64,000 nt of DNA from NCBI RefSeq assembly GCF_003056725.1, contig NZ_QBKZ01000024.1, positions 1 through 64,000 on the forward strand. Direction: 5' to 3'. The stretch comes from Mangrovicoccus ximenensis (GTDB taxonomy: Bacteria; Pseudomonadota; Alphaproteobacteria; Rhodobacterales; Rhodobacteraceae). The position numbers and the translations under genes are program-made. Under the pieces are notes generated by a model. It saw only the letters and a list, made by a program, of their open reading frames with translations. It had not been told where the DNA came from and made no database searches. Positions within the stretch are counted from its first letter, which is position 1, and every line of letters starts with the position of its first letter. This document shows positions 19,830-28,161 of the stretch, piece by piece.

Positions 19830-21145
19830 CCGCAATCGATGCTGGCGACCTGCGCGCCTCGGCAAGCCGCCTGTTCCGCCGCAAGCAGCTGGCCGGCTTC
19901 GGCCTGCTGGCCGGCGTGGTGCTCTATCTCGCCTATGCTGCCTTCGCCTTCGACATCGCCGGGCTGATGGGCCGGGCGCGCTGGGAAAACGCGGCGGTTC
20001 TGGCCTCGGACAGCTGGAGCTACAAGACCCATGTCGAGCGGCAGCACCGTTCCGGCGAGATCGAGATCGCGATCGAGGGCGAGCGCCGCGGCACCTATCC
20101 CCCGGGCGAGGCGCCGGACTGGATCGGCCTCGGCGATGCCGTCACGGTCGATCTGGGCCATGGCGCGGTGGCGCGGCTGCTGCCCGGCAACGTCACCGAG
20201 ATCGACATCCCGGATTACGGCACCGCGCGCCTGGCGCTGGAGGGCCGCGACATCTCGAACGATTTCGGCGACGTGCCGCCCGGCTGGGTCAGCGCCTCGG
20301 ACAAGCGGGTGATGGTCACCCTGCCCGGCGCGCGCGTGACGATGACGCCCGCCCGGACCGAGATCTTCCGCTATTTCTTCGGCTGGGACCTGTTCTGGTT
20401 CACCCTCGACAGCCCCTATTACGGCCACGGACCGGGCGAGATCCTGTTCGGCCCGCGCCTCGACCCCGAGCGCGGCAACATCGCGGGCGCGGCGCAGGAC
20501 TGGTGGACCAACGCCGTCTGGCACCACAAGGACGTCGCCTGGGCGATCTGCGAGACGATCCTGATGGCCTTCCTGGGCACCTTCGGCGCGGCCCTCGTGG
20601 CGCTGCCCCTGGCCTTCCTCGCGGCGCGGAACTTCACGCCGGTCTGGCTGGTGCGCGGGCTGTTCCGCCGGGTCTTCGACTTCATCCGCGGGGTGGACTC
20701 GCTGATCTGGACGATCGTGCTGGCCCGCGCCTTCGGGCCCGGCCCGCTGACCGGCGCGCTGGCGATCCTGGTCACCGATGCGGGCACTTTCGGCAAGGTC
20801 TTCTCCGAGGCGCTGGAGAACATCGACGGCAAGCAGGTGGAGGGCATCCGCTCCACCGGCGCCAACGGGCTGCAGCGCGCGCGCTTCGGGGTGCTGCCGC
20901 AGATCGTGCCGGTGCTGGCCAGCCAGGTGCTGTATTTCCTCGAGTCGAACACCCGCAGCGCGACGATCATCGGCGCCATCACCGGCGGCGGCATCGGGTT
21001 GCTGCTGACCCAAGCGATGCAGACCCAGAAGGACTGGGAAGAGGTCGCCTATTACATCGTGCTGATCGTGCTCATGGTGATGGCGATGGACTGGCTTTCG
21101 GGCAAGCTGCGCGCCGCCCTGATCGGCCGCGGGCGCGGACACTGA
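19826..21145 (+). CDS. phnE: phosphonate ABC transporter permease with large periplasmic insert (second PhnE)
   Basis: 439 residues, much longer than a usual ~270-residue PhnE. After the first helix ([17 protein letters not shown]) there are about 170 extra residues before the permease domain. They are polar, with Gly/Asp-rich strands and [22 protein letters not shown], so they should form a periplasmic beta domain. The permease domain then shows [25 protein letters not shown] (EAA-type loop) and [14 protein letters not shown]. It pairs with the preceding PhnE. Confidence 0.88.
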   Translation: MTAIDAGDLRASASRLFRRKQLAGFGLLAGVVLYLAYAAFAFDIAGLMGRARWENAAVLASDSWSYKTHVERQHRSGEIEIAIEGERRGTYPPGEAPDWIGLGDAVTVDLGHGAVARLLPGNVTEIDIPDYGTARLALEGRDISNDFGDVPPGWVSASDKRVMVTLPGARVTMTPARTEIFRYFFGWDLFWFTLDSPYYGHGPGEILFGPRLDPERGNIAGAAQDWWTNAVWHHKDVAWAICETILMAFLGTFGAALVALPLAFLAARNFTPVWLVRGLFRRVFDFIRGVDSLIWTIVLARAFGPGPLTGALAILVTDAGTFGKVFSEALENIDGKQVEGIRSTGANGLQRARFGVLPQIVPVLASQVLYFLESNTRSATIIGAITGGGIGLLLTQAMQTQKDWEEVAYYIVLIVLMVMAMDWLSGKLRAALIGRGRGH

Positions 21146-21759
21146 TGCCGCGCCTCGGCCCCGATCCGGTCCTGCATCCCGATTGCGAGATCTCGGAGAG
21201 CCGCTTCGGCGCGTTCTGCGAGATCGGCCGCGGCAGCCGCCTGTCGCGGGTCGAGATGGGCGATTACAGCTATTGCGACCGCCATGCCGAGATCGCCAAT
21301 GCGCGGATCGGCAAATTCGCCAACATCGCCGCCTTCTCGCGGATCGGCGCCACCGACCATCCGCTGGAGACCGCCGCCTGCCACCATTTCCTCTACCGCT
21401 CGGACGACTACTGGGACGATGCGGAGCCGGATGAGGCATTCTTCGCCCGCCGCCATGCCCGGATCGCCGAGATCGGCCACGACAGCTGGATCGGCCATGG
21501 CGCGATGGTGAAACCGGGCGTGACGCTCGGCCATGGCGCGGTCGTCGCCTCCGGCGCGGTCGTTACGAAGGACGTGCCGCCCTACATGATCGTCGCGGGC
21601 GTCCCGGCGGCGCCGCTGCGCGAGCGGCTGCCGCGGGAGCTGGCGGAGCGGATGATCGCGCTTGGCTGGTGGGACTGGGACCACGGCCGCCTGCGCGCCG
21701 CGCTGGAGGATTTCCGCAGGCTCCCTGCCGGGGCATTTCTGGACCGCTACGGAGGCTAG
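21145..21759 (+). CDS. hexapeptide-repeat acetyltransferase of phosphonate operons
   Basis: 204 residues. The ATG overlaps the permease stop (TGATG). It has left-handed beta-helix repeats: [44 protein letters not shown], then [14 protein letters not shown]-like ([28 protein letters not shown]). This matches the phosphonate-metabolism hexapeptide-transferase group related to chloramphenicol acetyltransferases of the CatB type. A His in GATDHP and one in IGHDS would be the catalytic candidates. It probably acylates an aminophosphonate. Confidence 0.8.
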   Translation: MPRLGPDPVLHPDCEISESRFGAFCEIGRGSRLSRVEMGDYSYCDRHAEIANARIGKFANIAAFSRIGATDHPLETAACHHFLYRSDDYWDDAEPDEAFFARRHARIAEIGHDSWIGHGAMVKPGVTLGHGAVVASGAVVTKDVPPYMIVAGVPAAPLRERLPRELAERMIALGWWDWDHGRLRAALEDFRRLPAGAFLDRYGG

Positions 21760-22017
21760 TCCTCGCCCAGCGTCAGCGTGATCCGTTCCCCGGCCCACCA
21801 GGTGCGGCCATGCTCCACCGGCTGCCCGTCCGGGCCGAGATTGAGCGCGGTCGTGCAGAGCAGCGGCGCGCCCTCCGGCAGTTCCAGCTGGAGCCCCTGC
21901 GTCGCGCTGGCCGGCACGGCGGTGATCCGAGTCCAGGCGCGGGTGTAATCGGCGATCCCCGCAGCATGCAGCGCCCGGGTCACCCCCTGCCCTCCGGCCA
22001 GCGCTTCGGCGATGCCG
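21756..22017 (-). pseudogene. phnF: PhnF-like GntR regulator, C-terminal remnant
   Basis: About 85 residues remain: GIAEALAGGQGVTRALHAAGIADYTRAWTRITAVPASATQ, then LELPEGAPLLCTTALNLGPDGQPVEHGRTWW. This is the end of the UTRA ligand domain of a PhnF-type GntR repressor (the VTRAL...GIADY...RSxTR and PVEHGxTWW parts are its landmarks). The DNA-binding N-terminus is gone and comM is joined at about 22015. The gene would have been convergent with the operon, as usual for phnF. Without it the operon may be deregulated. Confidence 0.72.
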
Positions 22018-23380
22018 CGCGGTGCAGCATCGCACGGCTTTCGGCATCGAGCGGTGCGATCTGGTCGAGCAGCCGCCCCCCCGCATCCGCATTCAGGCGC
22101 ACTTCGGGATGATCGGCGAAGCGCGCCGCCTGCACCGCGCGGGCGGCGGCGACGCGCTCCGCGATCACGGCCGAGGTCTCGCCCGAGGCAGGCAGGTCGA
22201 GATCCTGGAACTGGACGGGGGGCACCTCGATGCGCAGGTCGAACCGGTCCATCAGCGGGCCCGAGATGCGGCCCAGGTAATCCTCGCCGCAGCCCGGCGC
22301 GCGGGTGCAGGCGCGTGCTGCATCGGAAAGATAGCCGCAGCGGCAGGGATTGGCCGCCGCCAGCAGCATGAAGCGGCAGGGATAGCGGACATGGGCATTG
22401 GCTCGGGCAACCATGACCGATCCGGTCTCGATCGGCTGGCGCAGGGTTTCCAGCACCTGGCGGGGGAATTCCGGGAATTCGTCCATGAAGAAGACGCCGT
22501 TATGCGCCAGCGAGATCTCGCCGGGCTTGGCGCCCTTGCCGCCGCCGACGATGGAGGGCATCGAGGCCGTGTGATGCGGATCGCGGAACGGCCGCGCGCG
22601 GGAGATTCCGCCCTCGTCGAGAAGCCCCGCCAGCGAGTGGATCATGGAGGTCTCGAGCGCTTCGCCCGCGGTCAGCGGCGGCAGCAACCCGGGCAGCCGC
22701 GCCGCCATCATCGATTTTCCCGAGCCCGGCGTACCGATCAGCAGCGTGTGATGCCGTCCGGCGGCCGCGATCTCGAGCGCGCGCTTGGCCCGTTCCTGGC
22801 CCTTTACCTCCGACAGGCAGCCGACGTCATGGCCCGGCAGCACTTCGCCCGGTTCCGCAGGGGGCAGAGGCGACTGGCCGGTGAAATGGCGCACGACATC
22901 CGACAGCGACGCCGCGGCCAGAACCTCGGCGCCGCCGACCCAGGCGGCTTCGGCACCGCAGGCCTTGGGGCAGACGAGGCAGCGGTCCTCCTCGGCAGCG
23001 GCCAGCGCGGCGGGCAGGGCGCCCACGACCGGCACCAGCGAGCCGTCGAGCGACATTTCCCCCAGCGCCAGGGCCCGTTCCACCGCGTCGCGCGGCAGGA
23101 TGTCGAGCGCCGCGAGCAGCGACAGCGCGATCGGCAGGTCGAAATGCGATCCGACCTTCGGCATGTCGGCGGGCGCGAGATTGATGGTGATCCGTTTCGA
23201 GGGCAGGGCGATCGACATCGCGCTCAGCGCGGTGCGCACCCGGTCGCGCGCCTCCGACACGGCCTTGTCCGGCAGGCCGACGATCGAGAAGGCCGGGAGG
23301 CCGGGGGTCACCGCGCATTGCACTTCGACGGGCCGCGCGTCGAGCCCGTCGAAACTTACCGTGAAGGCGCGTGCGACCAT
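21980..23380 (-). pseudogene. comM: ComM-like Mg-chelatase AAA protein, C-terminally truncated
   Basis: The frame gives 466 residues, of which ~455 are native. N-terminal ChlI domain: VQCAVTPGLPAFSIVGLPDKAVSEA and DMPKVGSHFDLPIAL. The AAA core has LIGTPGSGKSMMA, FRDPHHTASM, GVFFMDEFPEF and AAANPCRCG. The C-terminal ~45 residues, which should contain GLSARGYHRxLRVARTIADL, are missing; translation ends in SPKRWPEGRG, which is phnF sequence in another frame. ComM is a branch-migration helicase acting in natural transformation. The missing helix may impair hexamer function. Confidence 0.85.
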
Positions 23381-23448
23381 GGCCCCCTCCCGCCGCTGAC
23401 GGCGGAGCGTGGCCCCGGCTTGGTTAACGGGCGCTTAACGCAGCCCGG

Positions 23449-24666
23449 TCAGGCCTGTGCCAGCTGCTTTTCGCGGCGGATCACATAGGCGATGCAGCAG
23501 AGCCCGGCGACGACCGAGATCAGCATCAGCCAGATCAGCGGCAGCGCGCCCGACTCCTCGGTCAGCACCACGCCGGCCAGTGCCGATAGCCCGGCGCCGC
23601 CGCCGATCATGATCGCGCCGCCGACGCCCGAGGCGGTGCCCGCGAGCTTCGGGCGCACCGACAGCATCCCCGCCGTGCCGTTCGGCATCACCAGCCCGTT
23701 GCCGAGGCCGACCAGCGTCATCGAGCCGAAGAACACCGCGACAGTCGCCTCCCCGGCATAGAACAGGCTCAGAGAGACCAGCATGCCGAAGCTCGAGATC
23801 AGCCCGCCGGCCACGATCATCGCATTCAGCCCGAAGCGCACCGAATAGCGGCCCGACAGCCCGTTCCCGGCCATGTAGCCGACCGCCGGGGCGCCGAAAA
23901 AGAGGCCGAGCTCGGCCGGGGTCAGGCCGAACACCACCGATCCCACGAAGGGCGCGCCGCCGAGATAGGCGAAGAAGGCGCCCGAGGCCAGGGTGGTCGA
24001 CAGGCAGTAGCCCCAGAACCTGCGCGAGGTGAAGAGCTCGGGCACGTCGCGGAACTGTTCGCGGAAGCCGCCCGCGGCCTGCGCGGGCGCGGTTTCGCCG
24101 AGATCGAACCAGACCAGCGCGAAGACCGCGATGCCGCAGATCAGCAGCGCCTGGAAATTCGCCTGCCAGCCGAAGGCGGAATCGAGCAGCCCGCCCACCA
24201 CCGGCGAGACCATCGGCACCAGCGCCATGCCCATGGTGACATAGCCGATCCGCGAGGCCGCCTCGTTCGCCGGGTACATGTCGCGCACGATCGCGCGGCT
24301 CAGAACCATGCCGGTGACGATCACGGCCTGCGCCATGCGGAAGCCGAGGAAGATGCCGACCGTTGGAGCGAAGAGCGTGCCGAGCGTGGCCAGGCAGAAC
24401 AGCGCGCAGGAGACCAGCAGTACCGGCCGGCGGCCGAACCGGTCCGAGATCGGTCCGATGCCGAGCTGCAGCAGCGCGTTCATCGCCAGATAGACCGTGA
24501 CCGAGGCCTGCATCAGCGCGTAATCCGTGCCGAAATGCTCGGTCATGCGCGGCAGCGAGGGCAGGTAGATGTTCATCGTCGCGGCCGACAGGCCGGCGAT
24601 GGTCACGAGGGTGAAGATGTGGGGCGGGGTGCGCCTGTCGAGGAAGCGCGAAGGCTTGGCTTGCAT
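23449..24666 (-). CDS. MFS multidrug transporter, Bcr/CflA type
   Basis: 405 residues with twelve hydrophobic segments. PGASAATMNIYLPSLPRM-like start (TIAGLSAATMNIYLPSLPRM), then GPISDRFGRRPVLL (motif A), SRAIVRDMYPANEAA (the Bcr/CflA signature), VSPVVGGLL (motif C), and a C-terminal GTASGVGGAIM segment. The family exports chloramphenicol, bicyclomycin or other drugs with protons. It is a single gene; the next gene is divergent by 81 bases. Confidence 0.9.
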   Translation of the reverse strand: MQAKPSRFLDRRTPPHIFTLVTIAGLSAATMNIYLPSLPRMTEHFGTDYALMQASVTVYLAMNALLQLGIGPISDRFGRRPVLLVSCALFCLATLGTLFAPTVGIFLGFRMAQAVIVTGMVLSRAIVRDMYPANEAASRIGYVTMGMALVPMVSPVVGGLLDSAFGWQANFQALLICGIAVFALVWFDLGETAPAQAAGGFREQFRDVPELFTSRRFWGYCLSTTLASGAFFAYLGGAPFVGSVVFGLTPAELGLFFGAPAVGYMAGNGLSGRYSVRFGLNAMIVAGGLISSFGMLVSLSLFYAGEATVAVFFGSMTLVGLGNGLVMPNGTAGMLSVRPKLAGTASGVGGAIMIGGGAGLSALAGVVLTEESGALPLIWLMLISVVAGLCCIAYVIRREKQLAQA

Positions 24667-24747
24667 TGTTCCTCACATGCCGTCAAAGAGCGGGCTTGTC
24701 CATGGCTGCCATGCCGCATGCGCGGCGGGCGAGAAGGGGGCTTGGCG

Positions 24748-25086
24748 ATGCGCCGCTGGCAGGTGACCCGCGATACGGGCTGCGTGACCCTGTCCCGACC
24801 GGGACGGGCGCGCTTCGATGTCGGCGCTGCGGCGGAGTTTCCGGCGCTGCGTCCGGTCGTTCTGGCCCATGAGATCCGCAAGGATCTGTGGCGGATGCTG
24901 CAGGATCTGCGGGGCTTCTCGCCGGTGGTCGAGATCCGCGTGGCGGCCCCGGGGCTTGCGGTCCGCGCGGGCGGCATGCTGGCGGGACAGGGGCGCCTGG
25001 CGCCGGGCATCGAGGAACGGATCGCCGGGCTGCTGGCCGATCCGCAGAAGCGGGCGCGCTGGATCGCCCATGCGAGGTTGAGATGA
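24748..25086 (+). CDS. conserved-looking protein of unknown function
   Basis: 112 residues starting at an ATG with a GAGAAGGGGG-type purine stretch before it. The sequence is basic at both ends, with RRWQVTRDTGCVTLSRPGRARF, then LAHEIRKDLWRMLQDLRGFSP and a terminal helix LLADPQKRARWIAHARLR. No domain was recognised. It overlaps the start of the next gene by four bases (ATGA), so the pair is translated together. Codon choice looks genuine, and no competing gene lies on the other strand. Confidence 0.6.
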   Translation: MRRWQVTRDTGCVTLSRPGRARFDVGAAAEFPALRPVVLAHEIRKDLWRMLQDLRGFSPVVEIRVAAPGLAVRAGGMLAGQGRLAPGIEERIAGLLADPQKRARWIAHARLR

Positions 25087-25427
25087 TAAAGCACAAGGGC
25101 TTCCCGGGGCGCTTTCCCGGGACCGATTTCCAGTTCACGATCCGCCGCGCCAATCCGCGCGGCGTGACGCCGATCACCCGGCGCGAGCGGTTCAAGGACC
25201 GCAAGGCGGTCGACAAGGCGGTGGACGAAGCCTTCATGGCCGCGCTCTGGGAACATTTCGGCGAGGAGCCCTTCGAGCGGGGCAATCTCGATGCCGGGCG
25301 TCTGTCCTGGCTGTTCGGCCGCGAGGTCGTGCCTGCATCGGAGCCTTTCGATCCGTCGGATTACGAGGCGCTGCTCAGGATCGATGTCGACGCGGCGCGG
25401 CTGTCCTTCCCGGATATCTTCTATTGA
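25083..25427 (+). CDS. conserved-looking protein of unknown function, second of pair
   Basis: 114 residues. Begins MIKHKGFPGRFPGTDFQFTIRR with a strongly basic first third (RGVTPITRRERFKDRKAVDKAVDEAF), then acidic helical sequence and an end in SFPDIFY. The mix of basic and acidic parts suggests a small alpha-helical binding protein, possibly for nucleic acid. No family assigned. Translationally coupled to the preceding gene. Confidence 0.6.
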   Translation: MIKHKGFPGRFPGTDFQFTIRRANPRGVTPITRRERFKDRKAVDKAVDEAFMAALWEHFGEEPFERGNLDAGRLSWLFGREVVPASEPFDPSDYEALLRIDVDAARLSFPDIFY

Positions 25428-25707
25428 CGGACTCGGGGCGGTGACTCGGCTGCTGCCCTGAACGGGCGGCAGAGCCCGTCCCGTCCCGATCCTGCCCGGT
25501 TTCGCGGCATCCGCCTGTTCAACTGGCGGAGCGATGGGCATTGCCGGGAATGAGGTAACCTGCGGCCAACCTTTCCGTGGGCGGGCGGCGGAGCTGGGCG
25601 CAAGCTGATCCTGCGCCGAGGTCACGTGCGGCGCAAGCGTACGAGTGTTCCAGTTACCCCTTCCTCTGACAAGCGGCCACGGTCTGCCCGACCGGGCCGC
25701 TTTTTTT
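25428..25707 (+). ncRNA. candidate structured RNA ending in a rho-independent terminator
   Basis: The 243 bases after the unknown gene pair hold no ORF. They include a strong stem (GGCTGCTGCCC paired with GGGCGGCAGAGCC at about 25449-25477) and several further short complementary segments, and end in the terminator at 25671-25707. The spacing would suit a stable RNA such as 6S RNA, but I do not recognise a consensus, and it may equally be only the 3' UTR of the gene pair. Not SRP RNA: the GGAAGGxAGCAG loop is missing. Confidence 0.3.
25671..25707 (+). terminator. rho-independent terminator
   Basis: Stem AAGCGGCC-A-CGGTC / GACCG-GGCCGCTT with a 5-base loop and one bulged A, followed by a run of T. 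Points along the plus strand and ends either the unknown gene pair or the candidate RNA. One of the clearest terminators in the window. Confidence 0.9.
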
Positions 25708-25714
25708 CCGGCGC

Positions 25715-26389
25715 TCAGGCGCTGCGGCGGCGGCGGCGGTAGATCGGCCGCCCCCAGATCAGCGCCAGCACCCAGCCGGTCAGGAAGCCGCCGAGATGGG
25801 TTTCCCAGGCCAGCTGGCCATGCAGCAGCAGGTAGAAGACGACATTGTAGGCGACGAGGATGAAGAGCGCACGCCAGATCTCGCGCATGCCCTCGCCGTA
25901 ATGGCGCCGCTCCTGGTAGCCCCAGGAGATCCAGACGCCGAGCAGGCCGAACAGCGCGCCCGAGGCGCCGACCATCGGGGTGGGCGAGTTCGAGAGCGCG
26001 CCATAGAGCGCCGCGCCGCCGATCGAGGTCAGCAGGTAGGCGGTCAGGAACTTGGCGGTTCCGGCCTGGCGGGCGATCTCGGTGCCGAAGCTCGACAGCG
26101 CCAGCATGTTGACCAGCAGATGCAGCCAGCCGGCATGGAGGAAGGCGTAGGTGACGAACATAGTCACCGGCTGGAGCGTGAAATTCGGCGTCCAGTCGCG
26201 CAGCAGCGGCGCGTAGAAGGCGAAGTCGTCATAGATCCAGCCGCGCCAGTAGGGCGAGCCGAACAGGCGGAAGTCCGAGGCCTGGAGCACGGCCTCGATG
26301 GCGCAGTTGACGGCAATCAGCAGGATGACGGCAATCTGGGGCTGGCGGGTCTGGGTGGGCGCGCTGGTGGGCAAGGCATCCTCTGACAT
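25715..26389 (-). CDS. rhomboid-family intramembrane serine protease
   Basis: 224 residues with about six membrane helices. The catalytic Ser is in VGASGALFGLLG and the catalytic His in THLGGFLTGW, with an HLLVNMLALSSFG helix carrying the conserved HxxxN. The N-terminus (MSEDALPTSAPTQTRQPQI) is cytoplasmic. Rhomboids cut transmembrane substrates in the bilayer; the substrate is unknown. It is convergent with the candidate RNA and lies just before the exosortase locus. Confidence 0.9.
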   Translation of the reverse strand: MSEDALPTSAPTQTRQPQIAVILLIAVNCAIEAVLQASDFRLFGSPYWRGWIYDDFAFYAPLLRDWTPNFTLQPVTMFVTYAFLHAGWLHLLVNMLALSSFGTEIARQAGTAKFLTAYLLTSIGGAALYGALSNSPTPMVGASGALFGLLGVWISWGYQERRHYGEGMREIWRALFILVAYNVVFYLLLHGQLAWETHLGGFLTGWVLALIWGRPIYRRRRRSA

Positions 26390-26467
26390 GTCAGCCGCGG
26401 GTTCCGCCCGAAGATATGCCGATGCGGAGGGGGCGCAAGTCCCTAGTTTCCTTGCGCCCGCCGCCGG

Positions 26468-28068
26468 TCACTCGGGCAGGAAGCGCGGCAGCGGCACCAG
26501 CACGTCCTTCATGATCGCCTGCAGGCGGCGGTCGGCCTCGGCCTCGTCGCCGTTTTCGATGTCGATGACGAAGCGGACGATGGCGCCGTCCTTGCGGTGG
26601 ATGGTCCAGGCGTCCTTCAGCACCGACAGCTTGGTGAGGAAGTCGTTGGTCATCCGCTTGCCGCGTTGCTCGAACCAGTAATAGACCAGCTGGTTGTGCA
26701 TGCCCTTCTGGATCACCGCGCGGTTCAGCTCGAACACGCCGTAGCCGACATCGGTCATGTCGACCTGGTAGGGGGCGAGGCTGTAGACCTCCCAGCCTCC
26801 ATTGGGCAGGCAGACCTCGGGCGAGTGCAGCCCGCCGCCATTGGTCTGGTCCTGGTAATAGGCAGAGAAGAACTGGAAGGTGCTGCCGTCGAGCGAGTTG
26901 CGGTAGGTCGCGGCCACGTAGTCATCGGCCCCGAGCACGGTCTCCACCGCCGGGTCGAGCCGGGTGAAATCGCCGTACCAGGACCCGAAGCTGCGCGGGA
27001 ACATCATGTAGCTCTGCCGCTCGGGCACGATGATCTCGGGCTCCTGCAGCCGGTTCCAGGCGACCGAGACGCCGACCGTCAGCACCGTCAGGGCGATCAG
27101 TGCCGCGCTGGGGACGACCGCGAAGATGCGGCGCGCCTCGTTGGCCAGCCCGTGGGTTTCCAGGTCGATGGCCTGGCTCAGCGGCAGCGGGTTCGGCGTC
27201 AGCCGCTGCAGGCCCATCGCCATCAGGAACAGGAGGCCGACGCAGGCGAGGAAGATCACCCAGCCCTCGAAGAAATGCAGGAAGCCTCGGCCTGCTCGAT
27301 CCCGTAATAGTTCACCAGGATCCCGATCATGCCGATGCGGAAGCTGTTCATCAGCACGGTGATCGGCGCCGCCGACAGCAGCATGACCGCCTTGTGCCAG
27401 AACGGGCCGCGGTAGAGGATCGAGAACAGGTAGGAGAAGCTGAGGATCGGGAACAGGTAGCGCAGCCCCGAGCAGGCCTCGGCGACCTGCAGCTTGTAGA
27501 CGCCCAGATCGATGATGTTGCCGTCGAGATAGACCGGGATGTTGGCCAGCTGCACCACGGCGACGCCGATCTCGGAGGAAATGCCCTGCAGGAAGATCGA
27601 CAGCTTCCAGTAGAACAGCTGCGGCAGCGGCAGCATGAAGACGAGGTGCAGCACCGGGGCCCAGTGGCTCTTGCCGCGGTCCCAGCCGAAGCAGATCAGC
27701 ACCAGCCCCATGATCCAGATGATCAGCGCATAGCAGACGATGTCGGCGACATCGACGATATTGCCGACCACGGCCAGCGCGATGGCGAAGAGCGAGACCG
27801 CCACGCCCGGCCAGCGCAGCCGCACTTGGTCGGGGACGGGGGGCGTGTGGCGCAGCTCGCGCAGGAAGAGATAGAGCGAGATCAGCGGGATCAGCGGACC
27901 GTGGCTGTATTCGGGGGTCACCCAGGCGCGGGCCAGGGCGGTGAAGCCGTACCAGAACACCGGAAGCGACGCGACGACCGCAAGGACCAGCCAGGCGAAA
28001 CCGTGCCAATTCACCGAAACCGGCGTGTTCTGCGGTCCCACTCTTACATCCGTCGAATCCACTGACAT
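26468..28068 (-). pseudogene. xrtD: exosortase with fused EpsI domain (XrtD-like), one-base frameshift
   Basis: The first ~258 residues (28068 to about 27290) form an eight-or-more-helix exosortase: the active-site Cys is in [13 protein letters not shown] and the Arg in LMNSFRIG. A missing base near 27286 (the coding strand reads GAGGC where GAGGGC is expected) shifts the frame. In the next frame [21 protein letters not shown] continues seamlessly into a soluble EpsI domain (PRSFGSWYGDFTRLDP, YYQDQTNGGGLHSPEVCLPNGGW). The restored protein would be ~533 residues, the size of VPLPA-CTERM exosortases (XrtD). These enzymes cleave C-terminal sorting tails; EpsI assists surface polysaccharide. The defect may be a sequencing error. 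Confidence 0.85.
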
Positions 28069-28086
28069 TCCAATGCCTCTTTAACG

Positions 28087-28125
28087 AAAAGCCCGGGAAC
28101 CAGCTATAAAGGCCGAGTCCCGGGC
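28087..28125 (-). terminator. terminator between the outer-membrane protein gene and the exosortase
   Basis: On the minus strand an 8-base perfect stem (28118-28125 with 28091-28098, GCCCGGGA arms) with a 19-base loop is followed by TTTTCG. It lies between the stop of the porin-like gene and the exosortase start, so the exosortase may have its own promoter or be expressed by read-through. Confidence 0.65.
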
Positions 28126-28161
28126 AATCACCTGATAATTGGGTGAAGTGCGGAATTTTCC

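Noticed and set aside
16812-19865. 1017-codon open frame on the minus strand over phnC-phnD-phnE
   Set aside because: Antisense shadow of three solid ABC genes, no motifs and no ribosome site.
24603-25625. 340-codon minus-strand frame over the unknown gene pair
   Set aside because: Antisense of the coupled pair, no motif; the pair has a ribosome site, ATGA coupling and a terminator on its own strand.
25428-25670. SRP (4.5S) RNA
   Set aside because: The conserved GGAAGG-x-AGCAG loop is missing.
26468-28068. Two separate genes, exosortase and EpsI, instead of one fused gene
   Set aside because: The two frames join exactly at one base in the middle of a continuous membrane/soluble transition, and no start codon with ribosome site precedes the EpsI part.
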